From Atherinomorus stipes (Eukaryota; Chordata; Actinopteri; Atheriniformes; Atherinidae): a stretch of DNA of 64,000 nt. Below are positions 25,321-37,275 of this stretch, in pieces. The notes below the pieces were generated by a model, which was not told the origin of the DNA, ran no database searches, and saw nothing but the letters and a program-made list of their open reading frames with translations. Both the position numbers and the translations under genes were made by a program. How positions within the stretch are numbered: position 1 is the first letter of the stretch; each line of letters opens with the position of its first letter. The DNA is taken from positions 124,001 to 188,000 of the forward strand of contig JALJCO010001448.1 of the NCBI GenBank assembly GCA_023101725.1. Direction: 5' to 3'.

Positions 25321-26192
25321 GGGTGTGTTCAGACCAAGTGCAATTTGGGCGTCAGGTTTACATGCAAAGTCAATGGCCGACGCACGTTGGGGAGGCGTCG
25401 AAAACCCTGCGGTGCGTTTTGCGTGGCGGGCGTGGCGCAGCGCATCTAGGCGCGGTACGCGCATTTCGCACGTCGACTTTTGAGATTTTGAGCGTTTTGA
25501 CACGCGTTTCGCATGTCAAGGGCGTAGGACGTCAGAGTTGGAAAATCTGAACTTTGGCGTCTTGGCGCAGGGCGTCGACCAATCAGAGCGAGTCATGACA
25601 CAGACACACATTTTCTGACAGAAGAGGAAACACCCAGAAGAACCAGGAGAATCTCGTCTCTCTCTGAAGACAGAGCAGGATAAACTGTGATCTGTGTCTG
25701 GTCTCTGTTTCTGAACAGTGGTGCAATGACCTGCTCTGCCGATGGGATGTACTGGGCTTATAATGCTGCCCCGCATCGGGACAGCGGGTTGTTAAACTGG
25801 GCCGGATCAGACGGCTGAAAGCGCCCCTCGCCAGCGCAGCTCCTGGAGTAAACGGTGAAACTCATCAGTCAGAACACCTGGAATCATCTGGTGAACTGGA
25901 CACAGGTCAGAGACGCCCGACAACTATGTTCCCAGCTTTATTTATCACAAAAAGCCGAGACGCTCTCTCTCCTGCATCTGTCATGGTGCAGACAGACCTG
26001 TGAAAGGAAAAAGAAAAAGGAGAGGCTCCTCCAGGGGCTTGTGGAGCGCGGCTTGGCTGGACGTCCCTCGCCTAGTGTCAGGGGTGTCAAGACGCTGGAA
26101 ATCAAGTGTCTGACTTTTTAGTGACCAAGGGTCCAGCTTTGGGCGTCAGGCGCGATTTTGACGCCCAAATCGCGTTTGGGCTGAACACGCTG
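25321..26192. mobile_element. PIF/Harbinger-like MITE
   Basis: Ends GGGTGTGTTCAGACC and the reverse complement of CAGCGTGTTCAGCCC, flanked by TTA at 25318-25320 and 26193-26195. Subterminal words TTTGGGCGTCAGG and TTTGGGCGTCAAAATCGC are also inverted. TTA duplications are typical of PIF/Harbinger. The interior is CpG-rich and the ORF at 25855-26121 has no known domain. Confidence 0.75.
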
Positions 26193-26195
26193 TTA

Positions 26196-26935
26196 GAAAT
26201 GCTGGTTAAAAGCAACCCAATCTGGGTAGTTTCCCAACCCAGTGCTGGTTAAATACAGGACAGAACTCACACTGAGTAAAACTTATCCAACACATTGGAT
26301 TGTTCATATGACCTAATTCAGGGTTCAAAAATTTAAATTCAGACAAAATCAAGGTTAAAGCAACCCTTACCGATGTTGCACTGTTGCATCATTTTTAATA
26401 GGGTAAAATGCTATGAATGAGGTAATGGGACTCTGGAATATAAGACAGAGCCACCATTAATCAAAATGAAATATTATTCCTATCTCTAAATTTTCAATGA
26501 GAACTCCAACTAATCCTTGCAGTGTGACCCCCGCCGAGGAACCTGTCTGTCATTTGATTCTGCATTAGGAGGCGGAGGGAATGGGGGTGGGTCTTGGACT
26601 GTTTATGTTAAAAAAAAATTTGGCTGAGCTTTCTGAAATGCAAGATCGGTAAGGGCTGCTTTAAGAATGTGAGTGGGGCTTGGTTGTGTGTGCCTGGAGA
26701 TCAGCCCAATAATAACCCAACAAAACTTCATTTAAATTACAACCCAACAGCTCATAACTTGCCCAACAGAAATGACCTCACTAAACTGGGCTTTTAGAAT
26801 ACCCAGATCTATTAAAATAACCCAACTAACTAACAGATTAAACTAAACTAAATTAAATTAAATTAAATTAATAAACAGGCCCAACCAAACGGTTGGGTTA
26901 AAAAAAAAAAGAACAACTCAGTATTTTCCTAGTGT
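26196..26935. mobile_element. CCCAAC-rich dispersed repeat, copy 1
   Basis: The right part (AAATTACAACCCAACAGCT, CTATTAAAATAACCCAA, ACAGGCCCAACCA) recurs at 47255-47445. Both end near a TTTTCCTAGTGTA/TTTTTTAGTGTGTA word. The left end contains AATGCTGGTTAAAAGCAACC, roughly inverted to the right end, so a MITE is likely. Confidence 0.6.
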
Positions 26936-27013
26936 ACATATGTCACAGACCTCATCCATATCCACACCACCTTGCACTCACTCAGATCTAACAACAACCT
27001 AGGCCCAGGTCAG

Positions 27014-27015
<2 letters not shown>

Positions 27016-27048
<33 letters not shown>
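27016..27048. repeat. (GT)n microsatellite
   Basis: About 16 GT units in a row. Confidence 0.95.
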
Positions 27049-27050
<2 letters not shown>

Positions 27051-27780
27051 GGGGCTGACAGTCTGCACAGTCTGCACACCTCAAAACGTGTGTATGGGTG
27101 AACTGGTGTCAATGGTGTTCATCCTTTTATCTAAATGTTGTGTATTTGATGCATTGATGCATCTGTGGTTTGTACTGAATGACTTATTAGCTTTTATGTT
27201 TTTGTGGATTCTATTATTATAAACCACTTTGGGATCTTATCTAGGATTTATGAATGAAGTTAACCATCAAACGCACACCTGCATCTTTGATGAACTGAAT
27301 TCTACTCAATGTTGAAATAGGCTATTAGGGGCTTTAAAATTGCATTTCAGAGTAAGCTCAACACTCATTTACTAATCAGAGTCCTTCAGACATCTGCTAG
27401 TCCAGTTTACCACAGAAGAAGGAATGTAGGGTATTAAAAACTGGTTAAAACGATCTTTAAAGGCAAGAATTTGGAAAAGAACAAAAAGAAATAAAATTAT
27501 TGTCTATCCTGCCAACAATCAAGTAATTTCACCAGTGACTGAACTTCCCTGCTTGTCATCTGGGACAGACTTGTCTGCAGTGTCCTTCAGCTTCCAGGCA
27601 TGTCAATCACACAGAATCAGTCAAATAAATATGAACTGCCAATGCTGATTGTCTTCACTCTGATCAGTTCAGTTTCTGTTGTGTCACATCCTCCAATACA
27701 GCTCAGAGTTTGGAAAAAAGGTTGTTCCACAAGTAGATGAACCACTCAAGTAGATGAACCACAGCATGAAGGTCAGAAAT
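27049..27780. other. Intron sequence, no recognised feature
   Basis: No coding or repeat signature was identified. Confidence 0.45.
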
Positions 27781-27786
27781 TCTGTG

Positions 27787-27790
27787 TATG

Positions 27791-27889
<99 letters not shown>

Positions 27890-27891
27890 TT
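27787..27891. repeat. (TA)n microsatellite, about 100 bp
   Basis: Near-perfect alternating TA from 27797, interrupted by single C and G bases at the margins. The length is in the range where cruciform extrusion and instability are common. Confidence 0.95.
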
Positions 27892-27949
27892 TAAACTGTA
27901 TAAATACATATATACAGTTTAAAAAATAAACTCATGAAACAGGCCTGGT

Positions 27950-28125
27950 CAAAAACAATGGTATCCTTCACTTAATATTTTGTTGCACAATCTTTTCAGG
28001 CAATCATTGCTGTCAAACGACTCCTGTCACTGTCAATAACACTTCTGCACCTCTCAGCAGGTATTTTGTCCCACTTCTCATCAGCAAGCCACTCCAGTTG
28101 TTTCCTACCGCTACATCCCCTGTTG
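27950..28125 (-). pseudogene. Tc1-like transposase 3' fragment
   Basis: The minus strand reads EKWDKIPAERCRSVIDSD then SRLTAMIA, the C-terminal block of a Tc1 transposase. The rest of the gene is missing: the fragment stops at 28125 where repeat R1 begins. It belongs to a Tc1 family different from that at 6661-7853. Confidence 0.7.
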
Positions 28126-28795
28126 GTTTCTGAGCTAAAAGTGAAACCAGTAAGGCGTTCCCATCGTCGGCATCTTTGCTGCGTCGCATGGGTTGTCACT
28201 TCCTGAAAATACAAAAATGGGCAAAGCACAGCCTCGGGGCACATGATTACCAGCCACCATACTTCGAGCTAAATGTTAACCAACATCACTTGAAATGAAT
28301 GGAAGCTTACAAAGATTAGCCCCTTAATCGGCAGGCTAGAGGTGAGGCATGCTTGGACTTCCTGTTAGCTGTCTAAAAACCACTGTTATGCTACTCTGCT
28401 ACAGGCTGAGACCTTACCGAGAGCAAACAAGGAGCTAACAAGCAGCCACTGGCTGGCATCCAGTCTGCCGCCTGTCAATCAAAAGGACACACCCCTTATT
28501 CTGTGTAATGTCAAGATTAAATGAGTCATAGAAAAAAGTCATCCCGCTCAACAGTTGACATGAAGTTGACATGAACTTGACCTGTTAAACCTAAAATAAT
28601 GTTTTTAACCAGACTGTAAACATGTTTATTTCTGCTGTGAAGTTGGTCTTTTTAAGAAGGGAGTCTATGGGGATTTGCTCTTTTTTGGAACCAGCCCCTA
28701 GCGGATGAAGAAAGAACTACAATTTTTTTGGAATTGCGGGTGTCTTCACAGTTGGCCACTGGAGGTTGCCGCTCAGCTTCACCGCCCATGAGAAG
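28126..28795 (-). repeat. Dispersed repeat 'R1', copy 2
   Basis: Reverse-strand counterpart of 3785-5190. It lacks the TTAA insertion and thus shows the empty site at 28585-28588. Shared words include CCGCCTGTCAATCAAAAGGA and GGAGTCTATGGGGATTTGCT. Confidence 0.7.
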
Positions 28796-28989
28796 CCTGG
28801 AATGCACTCTACATTGTTTCTGGTCACATTTGCATTTTCCCCTGCATGGAGATAATTTTCATCCTGCTGTTGTGTAAATTGATTTTTTTTTTTTTTTTCA
28901 AAAATGCTACAAAAAAAAGTTTTGTTTTTAATCCATCATTTACTTGCTGTGTTGTTGCTGGCTAAAGTGGAGCAATGCCTGTTTTCAGT

Positions 28990-29449
28990 CCAGGGGTCTG
29001 TTGCACGAAGCAGGTTTAATGAAAATCCTGAGTTGTTTAACTCTGAAATTCGGGAAACTCTGAGTTTTCTGTAACAGAAAGGTTAGTAACTCAACCCAGA
29101 GAGAGAGGAGTAACTCTAGCCTGTTGCACGAAGAGGGGTAACTTAAACCCTCAGCCAGTTACCATGGTAACGGACTCTTTTTTTTTTTTTTTCTACTTGT
29201 CCTGTCCAGCATCATAGCAAGCAGAATGGAAATCCGATTGCTTTATTGTGTTGCACAGTTTTGCTTTGCCAAGGGGAGCTTTATGAAAACAAGGCTCCCC
29301 TTGACATCCTGTTTATTCATTTTATTTCTTTGATTAAACATTTGTCTATTACACCATTCCATACCATACTGCTGGGCCTGACAAGGGAGAAATTAAAGTT
29401 AACAGAGGTAATGATAGAAAGTGGAACAAAGAGAGAGGAGTGAGGAAGG

Positions 29450-29483
<34 letters not shown>

Positions 29484-30610
29484 AGAGAAAACATGAATCC
29501 ACTTACACAGTTCACTGGTGCATCTGTACAGAAATCCCTAAACAACATTCCAAGGTCTCTGTCGGAAAACAAAACAAGCAAACTGGGGAGCAGGCTGTCT
29601 CTAGATGCGGCAAACAAAGGCACTTTGGTGCCCCCCACACCACGCCCGCTTGACACGCGCCCTTCCCAAGACTCTACGTGTGTGGGGTAGGGCAGAGGGG
29701 GAGAGAGGTCTTGGGAAAGGAGACCAGGGGGGTATGAATTCCCCTCTGGAAGATGAGCCGTTACCGGCATTAGGTACCCCTGCCTCCCAGGATCCCCCCA
29801 GGGCAGAAGGGGGAGGGCATGGCCGCCCCCACGGCCAGGCGGTTCGATCCCAGATGTGACTTTTTTCATGTTGCCATACGCTTTCCCTTCAAAGCAGATA
29901 GGCTATTGTTTATTGCCCTGCGATTTTTTTTCGCAAATTCTTCATTTTTTCTTTAATTGGAGATGTGGGGCATTTGAGAAATGTGACGGATATATTTCAT
30001 CTTAATGCTGCCGACAAAAGCGCTTCTCCCCCACGGGATCGTACCCAAGTTAAATAAATAAAATGGCTGTGATAAAAGTACGAAGCTGGATTTAAACACC
30101 AGCCGCCCAGGTGAAAGGTATATGCACAAACCATTCGACCAAATAGGCATCTACGAAACCAGCTGGAATCATACTGACAGCATCTGAGACTGTCAGGTTA
30201 CCATTTAACAGTTCTACCAGATAACATCGTTGTTATTGTAAAGGACAGCATCTAAAGTTAAATGTTCTCCCACGCCATCAGTCTTTTTTTTCTTTTTTTT
30301 TTTAATTGCAGCTGCAGCAGTTCTAACTCTCCATATGAAGCTTTAGAAGTTCGTTCCATTCAATGGCGATTGGGCCCCGCCTTTGCGTCTACGTTGCCTT
30401 GGTGACTCGTCGAATCGGTGCTCAAATGATGCTGGCATTTTATCATGGTAGAGACTGTTTAAAACCCCGGGTTGAACTACCCTGAGTTGATTAAACCAAA
30501 TCAAATCAGCTGTTCTGAAAGCTCAAGAGTTTCGAATCACCAAGTAGATCAGTAGAGTTCAGGGTTACACTCAGAGTTTGTTGAACCTGCTTCGTGTAAC
30601 GGACCCCTGG
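28990..30610. mobile_element. PIF/Harbinger-like element, non-autonomous
   Basis: The termini are inverted: CCAGGGGTCTGTTGCACGAA and the reverse complement of the right end (CCAGGGGTCCGTTACACGAA). Both continue into GCAGGTT[TC]AA and a CTCTGAGT word. The left subterminal word CTGTTGCACGAAGAGGGGTA repeats at 29131. The interior has a (GA)n tract at 29454-29481 and ORFs on both strands at 29399-29869 with no recognisable transposase. Flanking target duplication is unclear. Confidence 0.7.
30085..30155 (-). repeat. tRNA-like SINE head inside the Harbinger-like element
   Basis: On the minus strand it reads TTTGGTCGAATGGTTTGTGC, then CACCTGGGCGGCTGGTGTTT and AAATCCAGC. This gives A-box-like and B-box-like spacing (about 45 bases). 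No intact tRNA cloverleaf is evident. Confidence 0.4.
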
Positions 30611-31849
30611 CCACTCCATGAGCCGGGTTTTCTTCTCCCTGTTTTTTTTCTTTTTTCCTCTTGGTCAGTGGTTATTTAAGGGAAGAACCCGCCCCACTAA
30701 CAATAAGCCAAGTATTGTGGACCATCATGGTGTGAGTGGGTCCTGAGGGTCACTCGAGGCTGCCCAGTGCAGCTGTTGTCTGTTATTTTTATCCAGTGTT
30801 TCTTTGCCGTGTATCGTTTCAGGAGCTTTATTCTGCACATTATGAAACCAGCTGCTGCGGATCAGACTCCTCTCCCTCATACGTCACCTCGGAGGGCGAT
30901 GCAATGATACGTAATTGGAGAATTGGATGCCTGTAATTGAGGCCAACACACATCTGTGAAGGTATAAAATGTCTCCAAGGTTTAGATGAGTAAAACATTT
31001 GTAGACAGATTCTTTCAGTTAGTTCAGAAGGTGTGGACTGTTGTTCTGAAGAGTTTTCCACATCATCAGGTGCGGGTGGACTGCTGGGTATTGAACTGAT
31101 GAGCTTTTGAAGATATTGCTCAGTTTCTCTTAAAAGTTTCAGTTTAAATTGAAATTAAACTAAACAAATTAGATCAATACAATATGCAGTTATTAGGGCA
31201 TCAGAATTTTCCCCCATCATCATCATCATCATCTAACATAACAGAGTTTCTCACAACAGTTGATGGAGTTGCGGCTAGAAATTAGGACAGATTTTTGCTT
31301 GACGCTCTTTCTTCCCCTTCTAGATTATTTGATTCTTTTTCCTTTTCTTTTGGTTGGGCTACATCATCCTTGAAGAAGGTGCAGGAGGGAAGTGGGCTTT
31401 GCATCAGGAGCCAGTGGGACCTTCCCTCTGACAGATGGACGGATTTCACATCCTGACATCAGTCACTGCTACATACAAACCTCAAGAAACAGCAGTTACA
31501 ACTTTACAGAACTGATTCTAAGCTTTGGAAAAATGTGAATCAAAATTAGTTTTGATTCTAAAAAAGTGTTTAATCACCAGGTGTGATAGAAGTTTATATC
31601 AGAGTGGATTTCTGAACAAGAGAAAATGAGGTCAGTTCCATTCATTACATCTGATGAAGCAATTTTGTTCTTTTTACTATCAGCATTGTAAATTATTAGA
31701 GGAAAACAAACACAGACATGAAGCTAACCTTTTAGCATCAGCACAACAAGTTCAGTTTCATGTGGTTAAAAAGAGGAGGCCAATTAATCTTTCTGTATTT
31801 ATCCAAGAATGTTGCCCAGAGCTGTCGTTAACAGGACAGTAACACATTT
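30611..31849. other. Intron sequence with a short (CAT)n tract
   Basis: A (CAT)n run is at about 31215-31233. No further elements were recognised. Confidence 0.45.
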
Positions 31850-31887
31850 AGAATAAACTGAAGGACAGTTCTCCTTCAGTTTATTCT
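31850..31887. other. Perfect 16-bp hairpin
   Basis: AGAATAAACTGAAGGA, a six-base loop CAGTTC, then TCCTTCAGTTTATTCT. All 16 stem pairs are perfect. It lies in the 18.6 kb copine intron, about 75 bp before the hAT element at 31964. No host gene or known family is evident. Confidence 0.85.
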
Positions 31888-31963
31888 GAATCGTTTACAT
31901 TAATCTCATGCATCCTGATTTCTTCTTTGGATCCCATTCAGACGGCTTCATCTTGCTGCAGAG

Positions 31964-33285
31964 CAGTGGTCCAACCTTTTTTCAACAAAGTACCCCTTGT
32001 GAAATATATTTTCAGCCAAGTACCCTCTATGTACCACAAAGTATTTTTGGCTGAAGCAATGAAGCAGCAACAACACAGCAATGAATCAATGATGAAGAAG
32101 CAATGAAGCAGTGACGAAGCAGCAATGAATCAGCGGCGAAACAGCGATGAATCAGAGATGAATCAGTGATGAATCAGCGACGAAGAGCAATGAATCAGTG
32201 ATGAAGAAGCGATGAAGCAGAACAAATGAGCGATCAGAGAAGAATCACAACGAATCAGAGATGAAGCAGTGATGAAACAGTGACGAAGCAGCAACGCAAT
32301 CAGCAATGAACAGTGGCGAATCAGCGACAGAATCAGAGACGAATCAGTGACGATGCAGCAAAGAATCAGTGATGAAGAGGCGATGAAGCAGTAATGAAGC
32401 AGTCACGAAGCAGAACGAATCAGTTGGAAAAAAGAAAAAGAAAACAGCAATGAATCAGTGACGAATCAGAGATGAATCAGTGATGAAGCAGTGGTGACAC
32501 AACAAAGAATCAGTGATGAAGAAGCAATGAAGCAGCAACAAATGAGCAACGAATCAGAGATGAAGCAGTGATGAAACAGTGACGAAGCAGCAACGAATCA
32601 GCGATGAATCAGCAGCGAATCACCGACGAATCAGTGATGAAGCAACAACGATGCAGCAAAGAATCAGTGACAAACCAGAGAAGAATCAGTGATGAAGCAG
32701 TGATGATGCAGCAAAGAATCAGTGATGAAGAAGCGACGAAGCAGCAACAAATGAGCGCCGAATCAGAGCCGAATCAGTGATGAAGCAGCGACGAAGCAGA
32801 AACACAGCAGGGACGAAGCAGCAGGAGGAAAAATCATTTTCCAGGACAACCCAAGCTTTTTCAGGACATTTTACTCTTCTTTTCATTTTTCATGTGTTTT
32901 CCATGACTAGAAAAATGTTCAATGATTTTCCAGGTTTTCCAGAGTGCATGGGAACCCTGCATCACTCCATTTTTGGTGTTGTCAAGATGACAGTGAATGT
33001 CGGGTGATGTCATTTGGCCCGTGGAAAGTTGGGTCACACAGTGTTGCTATGTGGGAGACAGTTTTTTGGTTAGGATAACAAAATATAGTGAAGCTAAGTT
33101 TAAATTTAGTTTATGAACCTAGACTAACATTTATTGAAATCTTTATTAGATTAATTATATTGAAGGAATTCTTTCATTTTTCAAAAGAAAAAAAAAAACA
33201 GGTGGATATTAAAGTATTTTACGTACCTCCTGCAATACCTCAAAGTACCCCCAGGGGTACTCGTACCCTCATTTGAGAAACAGTG
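31964..33285. mobile_element. hAT element filled with a minisatellite
   Basis: The left end reads CAGTGGTCCAACCTTTTTTC and continues with AAAGTACCCCTTGTGAAATA. The right end reads GGGGTACTCGTACCCTCATT then TTGAGAAACAGTG. Flanks CTGCAGAG (31956-31963) and CTGTAAAG (33286-33293) agree at 6 of 8 bases, consistent with an old hAT duplication. No transposase is present. Confidence 0.7.
32055..32826. repeat. 11-bp minisatellite
   Basis: About 70 tandem units of consensus AA[GT]CAG[CT]RA[CT]G, each 11 bp, with many point variants and a few length variants. It occupies most of the hAT element's interior. The unit length is not divisible by 3, and all frames contain stops or shift meaning, so it is not coding. 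Confidence 0.9.
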
Positions 33286-33333
33286 CTGTAAAGTAACTTC
33301 ATGCAACTTTACACACAACATTGCATCAACTTA

Positions 33334-33675
<342 letters not shown>

Positions 33676-33767
33676 TTAGAAGATCTGTCACACTGATCTT
33701 TGTGAACACACATTGCCTGATCACACTGAACATTTCCTGCATGCATGGCTGTGAAGGACCATCTTAC

Positions 33768-33814
33768 CGTTGGATGCTGTGAAGTCTATGGCCACAGTGA
33801 AATTAAGTTGCGTC
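33768..33814 (-). CDS. cpne9: Copine exon: vWA MIDAS start (47 bp)
   Basis: This 47-bp exon encodes TQLNFTVAIDFTASN with one base of glycine on each side. Acceptor is CTCCCACCAG and donor GTAAGATG. The residues D-F-T-A-S form the first segment of the metal-ion-dependent adhesion site (MIDAS) of the vWA domain, in the DxTxS form normal for copines. The metal-binding Asp and Ser are intact. The next exon starts after a 207-bp intron, and phases fit (AAC G / GT AAT). Confidence 0.93.
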
Positions 33815-34428
33815 CTGGTGGGAGACAGAAGGCATCAGTACATCAGGAGAAATGTAAGCAGAAGCACCAGTTTCTGGAGGAGCAACTACAACCGATGGCA
33901 GACTCTGGCTACCACATCTGGAAAATGTGTCACAAGAAAAGCTAAAAAACTTCCAGAATACAATACTAGATGTTTTTGGGAGCCATTCAGCCTTTTGTTT
34001 TAAAACAGAAGCAGTCCTGTGAGAGAAACCGGAGCATCGGCTCAGGAGGACTTCTGAAAACCACTGTAAGAACGTCAATATGTAGCTGTGACTCACCCCA
34101 GAAATCATCTATTATCATTTATAATGGGCCAACGTTTGGGTCAAAGTTACACGGTATCCCTTTAAATCATGGCAACAAATAACATGTGGGAATAAGATAA
34201 CCAAGTTGTGGCCATGTGAGGATACAACCTAAATAACTGGTGGCCAGTCATTCCTAAAACGAGAAGAACTTAAACCACATCTGCATGTTGTCCAAAAACA
34301 GTTTGCTGAGTTACAGTGATTTATGGATTTTTCATATTATCCTATATGTGACAGATAAAATTTCACTCCAATTCCAAAGTTATAGCTTGTAAATGATCAT
34401 AAACATCATAGTTAAGAAGAAATAACTG

Positions 34429-34443
34429 CCCCCCCCCCCCCCT

Positions 34444-34512
<69 letters not shown>
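34429..34512. repeat. Poly-C followed by (CA)n
   Basis: A run of 14 C is followed by about 33 CA units. The CA tract can form Z-DNA. It lies in the 3.2 kb intron between the exons at 33768 and 36981. Confidence 0.95.
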
Positions 34513-34513
<1 letters not shown>

Positions 34514-35640
34514 ACGCCCAGTGGTGTGTAAATGTGAAAAAGTGTTTCCAGTACACTCTTACAATATTTTGCTCTCAAAATGTCTAAAAAAACACCTCAT
34601 GAGAGCGTAAAAACCTTTTTGCAAGTTTTGATTTTTTTTTTTTTTTTGTCGAAATGTAGGTGTTTTTTTGACCAGTTTTTTAATTGTTATATTTAAATTT
34701 AGCTAAATTCTAGGTGTCATAGAAACGCATAATGACTGCAATGTGCTGAGGTCCCAGGACTGAACTCAAGCCCCGGTCATCACCTCTCCACCACCGTGCT
34801 GACAGCATGTGTCTGTGCTGGTGTAGAGTTGTGGATTATTGCCAGATATCTCCACTCTGGGTTCATGAGGGGAAAGGATGTTGCTCCAGAGGTTTTGTGC
34901 TTCGTTTTCATTCAGATTTGTGAAACTTAATTGTGACGCTGCATTTTTTTTTAGGGAGGCAGGGACCTCTTCACACCTTTCTAACTGCACAGGCATGAAC
35001 GCTAACATGTAACATGTAGACTGAGACCTGGAGAGCCTGAGATGTTGCCTTTCTCTTCGTTTTTTCCCAGTAAGCCCTCTGCGGTTGGCAAAGTCTTATC
35101 TTGGATTTATGACTATTTTGAATGCTTTCAATCTTTTTTCCTTAAGAATGATGCACTCCAAATAGTTTGGAGGTGACCTGATAACCTTTCCCAGACTGAC
35201 TGTAAGACCATTGCTGATGTCTTTCCTCCCGTGTCTGCTACCGATCTTCTTCATCTTCTTCAGTGAGGTTGAACTTTGTTTCTCACACACTGCTTCTACA
35301 TTGTGGCATTTTATTTCGCTATTTAAAAAATAATGACAGTGCAACAACAGGTTTAATTTACCCAATTTCAAGACCTTGGAAAGCTTATCTAATATTTTTC
35401 CATTATACCTTGATCCATAATCCCTTAGAATTAAAAGTGTTTTTCTGATTTGCATAAGTGTCTGAACAAGGTACAAATATGCTGCTTTCTCTGGGGCCAG
35501 GCTTAGTTGAAATGGACTGGAGTAAAGACAAAGGCTGTCTTATAGTCTGGATAATCCAAATGAAAAGCGCTTCATCCAGGTCACATAGGAAGGCACGCCT
35601 GACTGTTCATAAGCCACTTCCTTAAAGGCATGCTAAAAAA
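34513..35640. other. Intron sequence, no recognised feature
   Basis: A poly-T run is at about 34632-34647. Minus-strand ORFs up to 126 codons (35096-35476) have no recognisable domain. Confidence 0.4.
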
Positions 35641-35689
35641 CATTGGGGTGCCACTGACACAAGATCTTTTCCAGAAAAAGTGTAACTTA

Positions 35690-36150
35690 TTTTTATGGGT
35701 GGAACATTAACATGTTAATTACGATTAATGAATTACAAGGATATTAACGCGTAAAAAAACACATTTAATCGTAGTTTGCGTGAAAAGCACATTAGACACA
35801 ATTAAACTCCACAACTTCGTTGCTATATTTAGCAATTTTTCAGACCTCTCTAATTAACTTTTTTTTTTTTTTTATATACATATACAGCTAGCAAAAAGTC
35901 TAGTGAGATTTTCTGGTGTTATTGGAGACTTTTAGAGACAGACTTTAGAGAACGTATCATTTACTTGCTTCTGTTAGCTGGTGCTACCCCAGCATCAGTG
36001 GATATTCACCTCTGCTCCATGAAGCAGAAAAATAAAACTCAAAGCTGCCACTCGACTCGATTCTTTACAATTTTTTGGGTGTCGATTCAATTTACATTGT
36101 GATTCTTTGATTTTGCCAATTTTTGTGATTTTTAGTTGGTTTCTTAACCC
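35690..36150. mobile_element. hAT-like remnants
   Basis: TTAATTACGATTAATGAATT and AACACATTTAATCG, then ACTCGATTCTTTACAATTTT and TGTCGATTCAATTTACATTG resemble the AT-rich ends of fish hAT repeats. No paired ends could be defined. Confidence 0.4.
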
Positions 36151-36294
36151 CAGACCAAATTGTCTGCCATTCTCTGCCTTCTGTTTAAGTTTTCTTGTTT
36201 GTTTGGTTTTTTTTTCCTGAAATTGATATAATGTCATGTTATTCCGGCTCTGCTGGCAAAAACAGGAACTTTCTTCACATCCAGTTCATAAACA

Positions 36295-36731
36295 TACCGT
36301 TGTGCTTGAAAGTTTACATACCCTCCCATTAAAGAAAAAGGCTAAATTCAAAATAATAATTCAAATAACACAAAACTGAAAAAAGCAATAATAAATTTAA
36401 AAAAATTACTAAATTATAATTTAGTAAATTAAAATATAATAAAATATAATAAAATAAAAAAAATCATTTAAAAAAACAAACAAACAGTAATTGCCTCAAC
36501 GTGTTGCTCAACAAAATTTTAGTTCAGGAGCCCCATCATACTTGTTAACTTGTTTTATTTTTTGTGTGTTTGCTTTTAATATTTCTGTTGAACCACAACA
36601 CAAAATCAATATAAAGATTTTCATAAAATTTTTATCTATTATTACTTTTGTCAATGTTAACTACTTTAGCTGGCAGCTGATTTTATCCTGTCTTTAATGG
36701 AAGGGTGTGTAAACTTTCAAGCACAACTGTA
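36295..36731. mobile_element. Tc1-derived MITE
   Basis: Ends TACCGTTGTGCTTGAAAG and the reverse complement of TACAGTTGTGCTTGAAAG match over about 40 bases, with TA at 36295-36296 and 36730-36731. The interior (GTTGCTCAACAAAATTTTAG, TTCAGGAGCCCCAT) is shared with 11215-11260, so this is a deletion derivative of a Tc1-like element. Confidence 0.85.
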
Positions 36732-36980
36732 GACTAAAATTAAGCATTTAAATTCAACAAAAAGAAGAAAAAGATCTTTGAACAAAAACCTCGATTTTAA
36801 AAATCATCAACCAAAAATGCCAATTGGATTTTTTTTAAATCAGATTTCTCCACCCCTGCTGGTCCGTCAGCCCATCGTTACTCCAGCGTTACCACACTCA
36901 TTCCTCTCATTTTCATCCAGAACTCCGGAGTTAAATCAATCCCAATCTTCCCAGTTAAATATTTCTGGTGGAGTTCTTAC

Positions 36981-37042
36981 CCTCCTCTGATGAAGTCAAC
37001 AAACGTGCATTCAGACTCCACTTTAAAGGACAGGAGAGTCAC
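36981..37042 (-). CDS. cpne9: Copine exon: linker leading into vWA domain
   Basis: This 62-bp exon encodes VTLLSFKVESECTFVDFIRG and leaves two bases of a following glycine codon. Acceptor is TTTCCAAG and donor GTAAGAAC. F-x-D-[FY]-I-x-GG just before the vWA domain is a signature of copines, and the cpne9-like wording FVDFIRGG is one reason for choosing this paralogue over cpne5 or cpne8. The exon sits 179 bp downstream of the lysine-rich exon and 3.2 kb upstream of the MIDAS exon; that intron holds the 36295-36731 MITE and the CA repeat. Confidence 0.92.
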
Positions 37043-37221
37043 CTTGGAAATGGAGAGACAGTGAGAGAAAAAGAAAGAAGACAATCAGCAAGAGAGGACA
37101 AAGGCGTTCACGGGCAAGCCCACGGTAAACCTGCTCTGATTGCTGTGACAAGCTGCAGCTCTGAGTCTTTTCCATGAAAGCTTTGACAGCTGCTGATGAA
37201 AGACACTCTGACAGGCCTTAC

Positions 37222-37275
37222 CGTCCCCGAATTGACGTATTTCTTCTTCTTTCCTTTCTTTTTGGGATTCAAAAC
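37222..37275 (-). CDS. cpne9: Copine exon: lysine-rich linker after C2B
   Basis: This 54-bp exon is exactly 18 codons: VLNPKKKGKKKKYVNSGT. It starts and ends in phase 0, with acceptor GGTCAAG and donor GTAAGGCC. The basic run KKKGKKKK lies in the linker between the C2B core and the vWA domain, and in copines this stretch follows the conserved NP motif. A basic patch of this kind could favour contact with acidic phospholipids; that function is inferred. The neighbouring introns are 294 and 179 bp. Confidence 0.93.

Noticed and set aside
27703..27909. ORF translating to alternating Tyr and Ile
   Set aside because: It is a reading of the (TA)n tract.
29399..29869. 156-codon minus ORF inside the Harbinger-like element
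   Set aside because: Pro/Ser-rich low-complexity text derived partly from a (GA)n tract; no transposase or DNA-binding motif.
32055..32826. Possible CRISPR-like regular array
   Set aside because: Units are 11 bp with no spacers, and the context is eukaryotic; it is a minisatellite.
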